A program made the position numbers and the translations under genes. The notes below the pieces were generated by a model. It ran no database searches, had not been told where the DNA came from, and saw nothing but the letters and a program-made list of their open reading frames with translations. From Rhizobium sp. J15 (lineage in GTDB: Bacteria; Pseudomonadota; Alphaproteobacteria; Rhizobiales; Rhizobiaceae), in assembly GCF_002531825.1 (NCBI RefSeq), contig NZ_NWSX01000008.1, positions 1 to 64,000 of the forward strand: a DNA stretch of 64,000 bases, read 5' to 3'. This document shows, in pieces, positions 7,929-15,926 of the stretch (positions are counted from its first letter, which is position 1; the number at the start of each line of letters is the position of its first letter).

Positions 7929-9302
7929 TCATCGCCGTCCCCTGCCGCCACCGCCGCCGCGGCCGCCGCCGCCGCGCGACGGCATCGGGCGCGAGTGATG
8001 AACGGGACGCGCCGACTGGCGGTGAGCGCCCATGCTTTGCGCCCCCCGTTTCGAGGCGACGACCTGCTGGCGGCCGGATTGGACATTGCCGAGTGCGCTC
8101 GGCTGGCGTCCGCGATTGTCGGGCCTGGCGGCCATCTGCGGTTTGTTGGCCCGGTTGACCGATTTCTGCGTGGGTTTGGACGGGCGATTGGCGGATTTTT
8201 GCGGACGGTTTTCCGGGCGGGACACGTTCTGGCGATTGGCGGCCGTAGGCTTCGCCTGCGGTTTGGCCTTCAGCCCCTGCACCGTTCCTTTTCTGATATC
8301 CTCCGCGCGCGCCGCGGTACCGCGATTGCCCGGTCTCTGTGCCGCCTTCATGTCCGAGGCCTTGTTGCGCAGCTGGTTGCGATTGTCGGCCTGAAGCCCC
8401 GACTTGATCGTCGACCGGTCCAGCTTGGCAAGCTGATCCTTGCCGATGCTGAGCTTGCTGCGGTCGACATTGGCCCAGTCGACATCATTCCATTTCATTT
8501 TTCCGTTGAAGTTGCGGTCGTTCAGGCAATTGTTGCAATCGATGTCGATATCGCCGTCCCAGCGGCCGCCCCACACGCCCCAATCGTCCCAATTGACGAT
8601 GGCCGCCCAGGTGAGCCCGGTGACCGCAGCGGCAAAGAACCCCGCGCCCGGATAGTAGTAGTTGTCGTAGTAATCCGGATAATAGGAGATCGGCGCCGCC
8701 GCATAGTCCGGCTCATAAAGCATTTCCGGCGGATATTGCGGGATGTAGATCTTCTCGGGATCAGTCGGCCGGATGATGACGTTGTCGTTTTCGGTGACAA
8801 CGGTCACCTTGTCATCCGTCTTGATGATGTTTTTTGCCACCGCCTCGTCGCGAAGCTGCTGAATGGCGATCAGGACGTCCTTCTGCTGATTGGCAAGCGC
8901 ATCGGCGAGCGACTGGGTCCAATCGAGATCCTCGCTCATCATCTTGATAATGTCGGGGTAGTTGAGCAGCGAAACGACGCTGCCGTCCCAATCGCTTTTA
9001 GGCTTGAGATCGGCGTTCTTCTTTTTCGCGTCAAGAAAGCGCTGCGCTTCGATGATCTGCAGGGGAAAGAGCGATGCTGCCGAAATCGCAGCCACCAGCT
9101 CGTCCGGATAGAGCGCGATCCGCGCCACCAGCACCTCGAGTTCATCTTCCGAAAGAAGGGTCGCCGCAGCTTGTTCTGTGCCCGTTTGGGCAGGCGCGGC
9201 AGCCGGGGCGGGAGCCTGCGCTCGCGTGGGAAAGGCCGGCTGCAGCGCGATGATCGCCAGAACCGACAATCCACCCAGCAGTTTGCGGGAAATTGCTTTC
9301 AT
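7929..9302 (-). CDS. DUF3300 family exported protein
   Basis: 457 residues from ATG 9302 with GGGGAGG upstream. Signal peptide about 1-28. DUF3300 domain about 50-280, showing LVARIALYPDELVAAIS, DWTQSLADALANQQ and IYIPQYPPEMLYEP, then a tyrosine-rich patch near PISYYPDYYDNYYYPG. The last ~170 residues are low-complexity, rich in Asn, Arg, Pro and Gln, and end in a Gly/Arg tract; the matching DNA is strongly biased near 7929-7975. The family has no assigned reaction. It is the first gene of the DUF3300-DUF2950 pair. The basic, disordered tail suggests binding to an acidic polymer (inference). Confidence 0.85.
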   Translation of the reverse strand: MKAISRKLLGGLSVLAIIALQPAFPTRAQAPAPAAAPAQTGTEQAAATLLSEDELEVLVARIALYPDELVAAISAASLFPLQIIEAQRFLDAKKKNADLKPKSDWDGSVVSLLNYPDIIKMMSEDLDWTQSLADALANQQKDVLIAIQQLRDEAVAKNIIKTDDKVTVVTENDNVIIRPTDPEKIYIPQYPPEMLYEPDYAAAPISYYPDYYDNYYYPGAGFFAAAVTGLTWAAIVNWDDWGVWGGRWDGDIDIDCNNCLNDRNFNGKMKWNDVDWANVDRSKLSIGKDQLAKLDRSTIKSGLQADNRNQLRNKASDMKAAQRPGNRGTAARAEDIRKGTVQGLKAKPQAKPTAANRQNVSRPENRPQKSANRPSKPTQKSVNRANKPQMAARPDNRGRQPSALGNVQSGRQQVVASKRGAQSMGAHRQSARPVHHSRPMPSRGGGGRGGGGGRGRR

Positions 9303-9344
9303 CGCACGTCGACCTCCCCTGAATCAGTTGCATGACGAATGTGT

Positions 9345-9659
9345 TCACGGAGACTTGGGACCGGCGGCAGGCGACCGCCGGAGCATCACGATTTTCGATT
9401 GCGATATCGCCTCCCGCATCTCTTTCAACAGCGCCTCGACCAGGCCTGCATATTCCAGCCGCCGCGCCTCCCTCACCGGGAGAGGCAGCTGCTCGACACG
9501 CGCCAAAGCCTCCGCTGCGGCAGCGAGATCCTCACACATGCTGCGAAAGGCGTCGCTGACGTAGAAAAGTCGCTGCACCAGCCTCGCCTGGTCGGAAAAA
9601 TAAGCCTCGGCCGTCTCAAGGGCGGACAAATATGTCGATGTGCCTTCTCCCGACGCCAT
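9345..9659 (-). CDS. hypothetical small helical protein
   Basis: 104 residues, predicted almost entirely alpha-helical (SALETAEAYFSDQARLVQRL; CEDLAAAAEALARVEQLPLP; LVEALLKEMREAIS), with no signal or membrane segment. GGGGGCGG lies upstream of the ATG. I recognise no family. It lies 42 bp upstream of the DUF3300 gene on the same strand and could be its operon leader. It has a similar size and helical character to the 78-residue protein at 15423-15659, but I see no convincing alignment between them. Confidence 0.5.
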   Translation of the reverse strand: MASGEGTSTYLSALETAEAYFSDQARLVQRLFYVSDAFRSMCEDLAAAAEALARVEQLPLPVREARRLEYAGLVEALLKEMREAISQSKIVMLRRSPAAGPKSP

Positions 9660-9930
9660 TTCCGCCCCCGCCGCCGAACTGCGCTAAGCAGATGAGAGAA
9701 ATTATATATCAGGCGAACCGGCTGCAGACGTAAAATACGCGATCTTACGATGCGACTCGCTGATCTCGCATTTCCACTTGCCGCACAGGCAATTTGATCC
9801 GTCGGATCATCCGCGAAGGTCTCGATAGAGATTACGCGATGCTACGGGCCTTTGCGCCGAAACGGGCCTACTATTCCGTCCTCGCTTGCGATCAATGGCT
9901 CGGCTGGACCAAGCCGGAAGGGGAGGGGTC

Positions 9931-10278
9931 GTGTTTCTCGACTATTTTGCCTTGGGTGTGCTGGTGTTCGTCGTCGTCACGCTCTTCTATGCGGTGATTG
10001 CCATTCACGACATTCCGCATCTGATGGCCAAGGCGCGCAATCACCCCCATCAGGACGCCATCCATGTTGCCGGATGGGTCAGCCTTTTCACGCTTCATGC
10101 GATCTGGCCGTTCCTGTTCATCTGGGCAACGATCTACCGCGAAGACCGCGGCTGGGGCATCCGGCAGGACGGAAAGCTGTCGGCGGAAGCCGAAGCGAAT
10201 GCGGAAATTGCCCGTCTCCATGCCCGGATCGCCGAGCTCGAGGCGCAAACCTCGGAGCCGCAGAGGGAGAACGCCTGA
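9931..10278 (+). CDS. DUF3302 family inner-membrane protein (YiaW-like)
   Basis: 115 residues from GTG 9931, preceded by GGGGAGGGG; the frame is open further upstream but lacks a better start. Two membrane helices (about 4-25 and 45-66) flank a short loop with HDIPHLMAKARNHPHQDAI. A charged C-terminal helix (AEANAEIARLHARIAELEAQ) looks like a coiled coil. Its stop overlaps the start of the HlyD-family gene (TGATG). The same pair occurs in E. coli as yiaW-yiaV, so it is probably a small partner of that membrane-fusion protein. Confidence 0.85.
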   Translation: MFLDYFALGVLVFVVVTLFYAVIAIHDIPHLMAKARNHPHQDAIHVAGWVSLFTLHAIWPFLFIWATIYREDRGWGIRQDGKLSAEAEANAEIARLHARIAELEAQTSEPQRENA

Positions 10279-11435
10279 TGGACCTGCTTCTCATCCTGAC
10301 CTATGCCGCGATCTGCTGGACGATCTTCAAGATATTCAGGATTCCGGTGAACCAGTGGACGCTCGCGACGGCCGTCCTCGGCGGCATATTCCTGATCTCC
10401 GCCCTCCTGCTTCTGATGAGCTACAATCATCCCTATTCGAGCGATGGGCGCATCTATTTCACCTCGGCTCCCGTCATTCCCGTCGTCGGAGGCCAGGTCG
10501 TCGAGGTTCCGGTGACGCCGAACGTGCCGTTGAAGAAGGGCGACATCCTCTTTCGCATAGATCCTCGCCCATACCAGTTTACGGTCGATCAGAAGAAAGC
10601 CGCGCTCGCCGAAGCCGAGCAGACCGTGCTGCAATTGAAAGCGGCGGTAGACGCTGCCAATTCGGCGGTCACGGGCGCCGAAGCCTCCAGGGACAGGTCC
10701 TTGCAGGCCTTCGAAAAATTCCAGCAGTCGAACGAAAATGCGAAGTCGAGCGGCCGGGGCGCGGTCTTCTCCGAACTCGAGGTCGAAAACCGGCGCGGCA
10801 TCTACCTGACCTCCGAGGCTGCGGTCGATACGGCCCGCGCGCAAGCGGTGCAGGCAAAGCTTGCCTATGAATCCGAAATCAATGGAACGAACCCGACGGT
10901 TGCCAGGTTGCAGGCGGAATTGAAGAATGCGGAATATGAGCTCGACCAGACGGTCGTGCGGGCGCCGACCGACGGCTATGTCACGCAGGTCTTCCTTCGT
11001 CCCGGCATGATGGCCAATCCGCTTCCGCTGCGGCCGGTCATGGTCTTCATCGACAGCCAGGACCGCATGCTGGCGGCTGCCTTCATCCAGAACTCGTTGC
11101 AGCGCGTCCGTGTCGGCGATGAGGCGGAGGTCTCCTTCAAAGCCGTGCCCGGCAAGATATTCAAGGCGCGGGTGCAGGAGGTCATCGATGTGATGGCCCA
11201 GGGCCAGTTGCAGCCGAGCGGTGCGCTGATCGACCCGCAATCGCCCGAGCGCCTGGCGGCCGGGCAAACGCTGGCTCGTATCGAGCTGCTCGAAAATACC
11301 GACGAATATCAGCTGCCGGGCGGGGTGGTCGCGGACGTCGCTGTCTACACGCACCATTGGCACCACGTCGCCATTCTCCGCAAGGTCCTGCTGCGCATGA
11401 GCAGCTGGATGAACTACGTGTTCCTCGAGCACTGA
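10278..11435 (+). CDS. HlyD/EmrA-type membrane-fusion protein (YiaV-like)
   Basis: 385 residues. ATG 10278 overlaps the previous stop by one base, so translation is likely coupled. Two N-terminal membrane helices (about 2-20 and 29-49); a split lipoyl/barrel-sandwich domain, first half GGQVVEVPVTPNVPLKKGD, second half TVVRAPTDGYVTQVFLRPG; between them a long helical hairpin (about 100-215); then a beta-barrel with DEAEVSFKAVPGK. Such adaptors bridge an inner-membrane exporter to the outer membrane. No dedicated MFS/RND/ABC partner or outer-membrane factor is adjacent. The following SulP gene is separated by about 90 bp and is not a known partner. Confidence 0.88.
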   Translation: MDLLLILTYAAICWTIFKIFRIPVNQWTLATAVLGGIFLISALLLLMSYNHPYSSDGRIYFTSAPVIPVVGGQVVEVPVTPNVPLKKGDILFRIDPRPYQFTVDQKKAALAEAEQTVLQLKAAVDAANSAVTGAEASRDRSLQAFEKFQQSNENAKSSGRGAVFSELEVENRRGIYLTSEAAVDTARAQAVQAKLAYESEINGTNPTVARLQAELKNAEYELDQTVVRAPTDGYVTQVFLRPGMMANPLPLRPVMVFIDSQDRMLAAAFIQNSLQRVRVGDEAEVSFKAVPGKIFKARVQEVIDVMAQGQLQPSGALIDPQSPERLAAGQTLARIELLENTDEYQLPGGVVADVAVYTHHWHHVAILRKVLLRMSSWMNYVFLEH

Positions 11436-11523
11436 AAACGGGTGCCGCTCCTGGAGCCGTCGCCGATGCGATTTGGGCGAGGACGGGCACAAGGGCGCCG
11501 GGGCAAGGGATAGGGAGCCAGCC

Positions 11524-13242
11524 GTGATAGGAAGTCTTCCGATGTTGCGGGGCCTTGCCGGCTTCAACAAGGACTGGCTCCGCAGTGACATTCCAGCCGG
11601 GCTGTCGATCGCCGCCGTCGGCTTGCCGAGCGCCATCGCCTATCCCGCCATCGCCGGCCTGCCGCCGGAAATGGGCATCTATGCCAGCATCGTCGCGCCG
11701 ATCGCTTATGCGATCTTCGGTCCCTCCCGGCTTCTGGTCGTCGGCCCCGATGCTGCGACCATGACCGTGCTGGCGGCCGCCATGGGCGCCATCATCGCAG
11801 CCGAACCCGCTGGGGCGGATCCCAATAGGGTCGCCATCGCCTCGGCCCTTGCCCTCGGCGTCGGCATCCTCTGCATCGCGGCAAAATTGCTGAGGCTCGG
11901 CGTTCTCGCGAGCTTCCTGTCCCGTCCCATCCTCGTCGGATTTTTTGCCGGCGTGTCGCTGTCGATCCTTGTCGGGCAAATCGGCCGATTCACGGGGGTG
12001 AAGATCGAATCGGACGGATTGATCCCGCCGCTCGCCGAGATGCTCGCCAAGAGCGGCCTGATCCACTGGCCTTCGCTCATCCTCGGCCTCGCCATGTTCA
12101 TGCTGCTATGGATTGTCCGGGCCTTTCGTTTCAGAATTCCAGGCCCTGTTCTGGTGGTCGTCCTCTCGGTCGTTCTTTCCGCGGTCTTTGACTTCGAGGG
12201 CCGGGGCATCGCCGTCGTCGGCGACATTCCAAGCGGACTGCCGAGCTTGTCCCTGCCCGCATTGCATCAGATGCCTCTCGACAAGATCGTGCTCGGTTCG
12301 GCCGCGATCTTCCTCGTCAGCTTCGGCGCCGGCATCGTCGCGGCCAGAAGCTTCGGGTCGCGGACCGGCGAGGAAGTGGATGCCAATCAGGAACTGGTCG
12401 GGCTTGGCGCCGCCAATATCGCGCCCGGCCTATTCGGTTCGTTTCCCGTCAGCGTCTCGGATTCGCGAACCGCGATAAACCTGGCGACGGGGGGTGTTTC
12501 GCAACTCGCCGGCCTGGTTTCGGCCGCGACCCTGATTGCTGCACTCGTCTTCCTTCAAAGCGCGTTGCGGATCCTTCCGATCCCGGCACTTGCCGCAATC
12601 CTCGCAACGGCGGCGATCAGCCTCATCGACGTTCATGAACTGAAGAAGATCTGGCGCATCAGCCGCATGGAATTCATTTTCGCGCTGATCGCCATGTGGG
12701 GCGCGATCAGCTTCGGTGTTCTCAACGGCGTCGTCGTCGCGGTTGCTGCAACCCTTGTCTATCTCTTGCGTCGGACGATGTTCCCCCGCGACGGCCTTCT
12801 CGGGCGCATCGAAGGGCGGCCCGGTTTCTTCGAACTTGCGCGCTTTCCGGAGGCTCGCCCCATCGAGGGTGCGGCCGTCTTCGCGATCCAGGGCAGCATT
12901 CTGTTTTACAACGCCGACTATGTGCGCATGCGGTTGACCTCGGTCGCAAAGGAGCTTCCCGCCGACACCAGATGCCTCGTGCTCGATGCCGGCGCCGTCA
13001 CCCATATCGACAGCACCGGCTCCGCCGCGCTCGACGTCGTGGCCAAGGTTCTCACCGAGCGGAATATCGTCTTCGCGGTGGCCGACCTCGGCGAGGAAAG
13101 CCGCGGCATTCTCGAGCGTGCGGGCGTCGTCAAGGAGATCGGCCCCGAGAATTTTTTCAACGGCAGAGAAGAGGCGCTGAGAGCGCTGACCGGAAATGCC
13201 GGCGAGAGCGGCAATGCCGCTTCGGCGGGCCATGCGTTCTAG
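11524..13242 (+). CDS. SulP family anion transporter with STAS domain
   Basis: 572 residues from GTG 11524 (GGGAG about 8 nt upstream); ATG 11542 is an alternative. The N-terminal ~420 residues hold 10-12 membrane helices with SulP signatures near GLSIAAVGLPSAIAYPAIAG and the conserved DANQELVGLGAANI. A C-terminal STAS domain (about 440-550) contains VTHIDSTG at the usual phospho-site loop. Substrates in the family include sulfate, bicarbonate and dicarboxylates; the sequence does not settle which. It is followed 19 bp later by a polyphosphate kinase 2 gene, suggesting one operon. Confidence 0.9.
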   Translation: MIGSLPMLRGLAGFNKDWLRSDIPAGLSIAAVGLPSAIAYPAIAGLPPEMGIYASIVAPIAYAIFGPSRLLVVGPDAATMTVLAAAMGAIIAAEPAGADPNRVAIASALALGVGILCIAAKLLRLGVLASFLSRPILVGFFAGVSLSILVGQIGRFTGVKIESDGLIPPLAEMLAKSGLIHWPSLILGLAMFMLLWIVRAFRFRIPGPVLVVVLSVVLSAVFDFEGRGIAVVGDIPSGLPSLSLPALHQMPLDKIVLGSAAIFLVSFGAGIVAARSFGSRTGEEVDANQELVGLGAANIAPGLFGSFPVSVSDSRTAINLATGGVSQLAGLVSAATLIAALVFLQSALRILPIPALAAILATAAISLIDVHELKKIWRISRMEFIFALIAMWGAISFGVLNGVVVAVAATLVYLLRRTMFPRDGLLGRIEGRPGFFELARFPEARPIEGAAVFAIQGSILFYNADYVRMRLTSVAKELPADTRCLVLDAGAVTHIDSTGSAALDVVAKVLTERNIVFAVADLGEESRGILERAGVVKEIGPENFFNGREEALRALTGNAGESGNAASAGHAF

Positions 13243-13261
13243 GCAAACCGGAGGGAGAAAG

Positions 13262-14098
13262 ATGGACGAGAACTACGAGCCGAGACAAACGGACGGAGAG
13301 GCCCGCGTCGGCAGGGACAAGAAGAAAAAGAAATGGGATTACGACAAGGAAATCGGCCGGCTGCAGGTGGAACTGGCCCATCTGCAGGCCTGGGTCAAAA
13401 AGGCGGGCGCGAGGGTCGTCATCATCTTCGAGGGACGAGATGCCGCCGGCAAAGGCGGCATGATCAAGCGTATAACCGAAAAGGTCAGCCCGCGCGTCTT
13501 TCGCGTCGTGGCGCTGCCGGCGCCCACCGATCGCGAGAAGTCCCAGATCTACATGCAGCGTTATATCGCGCATCTGCCGGCGGCCGGTGAAATCGTCATC
13601 TTCGACCGCAGCTGGTATAACCGCGCCGGCGTCGACCGCGTCATGGGATTCAGCAGCGAAAAGAAAGCGCAGCGCTTCCTCGAACTGGCCCCCCGCTTCG
13701 AGGCCGCGATCGTCGAAAGCGGCGTCATTCTGCTGAAATATTTCCTGACCGTCACCGAGGAGGAGCAGGAACGTCGTTTCCGCCGCCGGATCGACGACCC
13801 GGTGCGGCAGTGGAAGCTCAGCCCGATGGATGTCGAATCCTATCAGCGCTGGTGGGACTATACGCGCGCCTATGACGAGATGCTGCGGATGACCGACAGC
13901 AATCATGCGCCGTGGTGGATCGTGCCTTCGGATGACAAGAAACGCGCCCGGATCAACTGCATCTCGCACATCCTGCAGTCCATCCCTTACGAACGCGTGA
14001 AGTTCGAAGCGCCGGATCTCGGGAAACGCCAGAAGCGGCCGGCTGACTTCATGGAAGACCGCAGCGTCCGTCACGTTGTGCCGGATGCGACGTCGTAA
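13262..14098 (+). CDS. ppk2: polyphosphate kinase 2 (PPK2 family)
   Basis: 278 residues from ATG 13262, with GGAGGG upstream. Walker A is GRDAAGKGG (58-66), the Walker B/lid region is DRSWYNRAGV (115-124), and an arginine-rich lid RRFRRRIDDP follows. PPK2 enzymes phosphorylate nucleoside diphosphates (or monophosphates, by class) with polyphosphate. Single-domain length fits class I, acting on ADP/GDP; the class is inference. A lysine-rich stretch (KKKKK near 20-24) precedes the domain. The gene is tightly linked to the SulP transporter; many rhizobia carry several ppk2 genes. Confidence 0.9.
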   Translation: MDENYEPRQTDGEARVGRDKKKKKWDYDKEIGRLQVELAHLQAWVKKAGARVVIIFEGRDAAGKGGMIKRITEKVSPRVFRVVALPAPTDREKSQIYMQRYIAHLPAAGEIVIFDRSWYNRAGVDRVMGFSSEKKAQRFLELAPRFEAAIVESGVILLKYFLTVTEEEQERRFRRRIDDPVRQWKLSPMDVESYQRWWDYTRAYDEMLRMTDSNHAPWWIVPSDDKKRARINCISHILQSIPYERVKFEAPDLGKRQKRPADFMEDRSVRHVVPDATS

Positions 14099-14114
14099 GG
14101 CGACCTCAGCTGAA

Positions 14115-14211
14115 GCAATTCCCAGGCAAAGCGGGAAGCGGTTTTGCCGGAAATTGCATCAGGACAAAAGGTTGGAGCGGTTCTGCGTTTGCGTGAAAAG
14201 CTGAACCGCTC
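14115..14211. repeat. RIME-like composite palindromic repeat
   Basis: Two palindromes in tandem fill the gap between the ppk2 and AI-2E genes. The first has imperfect 16-nt arms (14115-14130 / 14142-14157); the second has perfect 9-nt arms GAGCGGTTC / GAACCGCTC (14175-14183 / 14203-14211). The double-palindrome layout and ~100-bp size match the RIME class of rhizobial intergenic mosaic elements, and resemble the element at 56514-56626. Confidence 0.6.
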
Positions 14212-14237
14212 TCGAACGAGGCGGACGGGATGCAGCC

Positions 14238-15392
14238 ATGGAGAATACAGGCGATCGGGCGGCGCAAGCAGCGGGGCCGGGGCAGATTTCGATAGAGGCA
14301 AGGATAAGCGATCTCGTCCGATTGGGCATTATCGGGCTTTTCGCCTATTGGACCTTGGTTCTCATCGCCCCCTTTGCACTGATCGTCATCTGGTCGGCCA
14401 TCCTTGCGATCGCGCTTTTCCCGCTGTTCGAGGCGCTCTCTCGGGTGATTGGAAACAGGCCCGTCATCGCCGCCATCATCATCGTCGTCTTTTGCCTTGT
14501 CCTGATCATTGCGCCGCTCGCCCTCGTTGCGGTCAATTTTGCCGATGCCGCGCAGATGTTGATCGGCAAATTGTGGACGGAAAACTTTACGCTGCCCTCG
14601 GCGCCGGCCGCCATTCGGGAATGGCCTGTCGTCGGCGAACGTCTTCATGACATCTGGAATCAGCTTGCCGGCGATCTGGCTGCCACCGTCGTCAAGTTTC
14701 AGGCGCCCATTCGTGAAGTTGCGGCCGTTATCGTCGCAAAGCTCGCCTCGATCGGCGGCGGCGTGTTGAGCTTTGTCGCTTCGATCATTCTTTCCGGCAT
14801 ATTTCTGACGAGGGCGGCACCGCTGGCTGGGGCAATACAGGTGCTGGCGAGCCGGATCGCCGGTGAAAAGGGCGTCGGCTTTGCCCGGTTGGCCGGAGCC
14901 ACGGTGCGCAACGTATCCCGGGGCGTCATCGGCGTTGCCTTCCTGCAGACGCTCCTCTGCGGCTTATGCTTTGCCGTCTTCGGCGTCCCGGCGCGTGGGG
15001 CACTGACGTTCGTGATCTTCATGCTCTGCCTGATGCAGCTCGGGCCTGGCCTCGTGCTTCTTCCCGTCATCATCTGGTCGTGGTTTTCGTGGTCGCCCTC
15101 CATTGCCTTTGCCTTCACCGTCGTTGCGGTGCCGATCATGGTCATCGACAACATATTGAAGCCCATCCTGATGGCGAGAGGTCTCTCGACGCCGATGCCG
15201 GTCATCCTGATCGGCGTCATCGGCGGCACTCTTTCCCACGGGCTTCTGGGCCTGTTTCTGGGGCCGGTCGTGCTCAGCGTTTTCTATGAGCTCCTGAGGG
15301 CCTGGGCATGGCCGCAAGTGATCTCGACCGAGCCGGAAGGCAGCACAGCCGGTTTCGATGTCCAGACGGAACGCATCGGACCCGCTGATTAA
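14238..15392 (+). CDS. AI-2E family transporter (PerM/TqsA-like)
   Basis: 384 residues. About eight membrane helices: two near the N-terminus (about 33-80), a soluble segment (about 110-165), then a cluster from about 170 to 360. The family's conserved C-terminal region is visible around IMVIDNILKPILMARGL and GTLSHGLLGLFLGPVVLSV. Members transport autoinducer-2, or sodium and other ions (Na+/H+ exchange in some); the substrate cannot be told here. It is on the same strand as ppk2 but separated from it by a palindromic repeat. Confidence 0.87.
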   Translation: MENTGDRAAQAAGPGQISIEARISDLVRLGIIGLFAYWTLVLIAPFALIVIWSAILAIALFPLFEALSRVIGNRPVIAAIIIVVFCLVLIIAPLALVAVNFADAAQMLIGKLWTENFTLPSAPAAIREWPVVGERLHDIWNQLAGDLAATVVKFQAPIREVAAVIVAKLASIGGGVLSFVASIILSGIFLTRAAPLAGAIQVLASRIAGEKGVGFARLAGATVRNVSRGVIGVAFLQTLLCGLCFAVFGVPARGALTFVIFMLCLMQLGPGLVLLPVIIWSWFSWSPSIAFAFTVVAVPIMVIDNILKPILMARGLSTPMPVILIGVIGGTLSHGLLGLFLGPVVLSVFYELLRAWAWPQVISTEPEGSTAGFDVQTERIGPAD

Positions 15393-15422
15393 ATGCTTGT
15401 CGCAGCCCGCGCCGGCCGGGGC

Positions 15423-15659
15423 TTAGCGGCTCTTGCAATAGACGACAACCTCCTGCTCTATCTCGCGGCAGAGCTGTTCATACTCGCTGATCAGCTCTTC
15501 CGCCATCGGGCTCTGTTTTCGAAACCGGTCCAGCGCATCGACGGCAAGATCATAGGCTTCAAACATTTCCCCGAGAGCCTCACTGGTCACGCCAGCCAGA
15601 AGATGCCGGATATCGGGGAGTCTCAACATCAGTTTTCTGCGACCGCGCTCCTGGCTCAT
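15423..15659 (-). CDS. hypothetical small protein
   Basis: 78 residues with GGAGC upstream of the ATG. Mostly helical and acidic in the second half (EELISEYEQLCREIEQEVVV), starting MSQERGRRKLMLRLPDIRHL. No signal or membrane segment, and no family recognised. It converges on the AI-2E gene and may be a short regulator or adaptor, but nothing in the sequence shows it. Confidence 0.5.
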   Translation of the reverse strand: MSQERGRRKLMLRLPDIRHLLAGVTSEALGEMFEAYDLAVDALDRFRKQSPMAEELISEYEQLCREIEQEVVVYCKSR

Positions 15660-15926
15660 CGATCAGCTCCGTATTCAAGACATGCCCGCAATGGATACGA
15701 AGTGATGAAAGCGCCGGATCGTTCCCTGGATCACAAATAAATGTACCGATTCGGCAGCGAGGCGCCGGGAGGTGCTGCGCTTGAGACAGGAAAACTCGCA
15801 TCGCAGAACTGGCTTACGTCAACCAACGCTCGATAATGCGAAGCGGCTCTTGCAACTCCAAGCTCCTGGGCTATGATGCTTTAGAAAGTGCTTACATAAT
15901 TGCGTGATCTTGTCGTAGGGGCGAGC

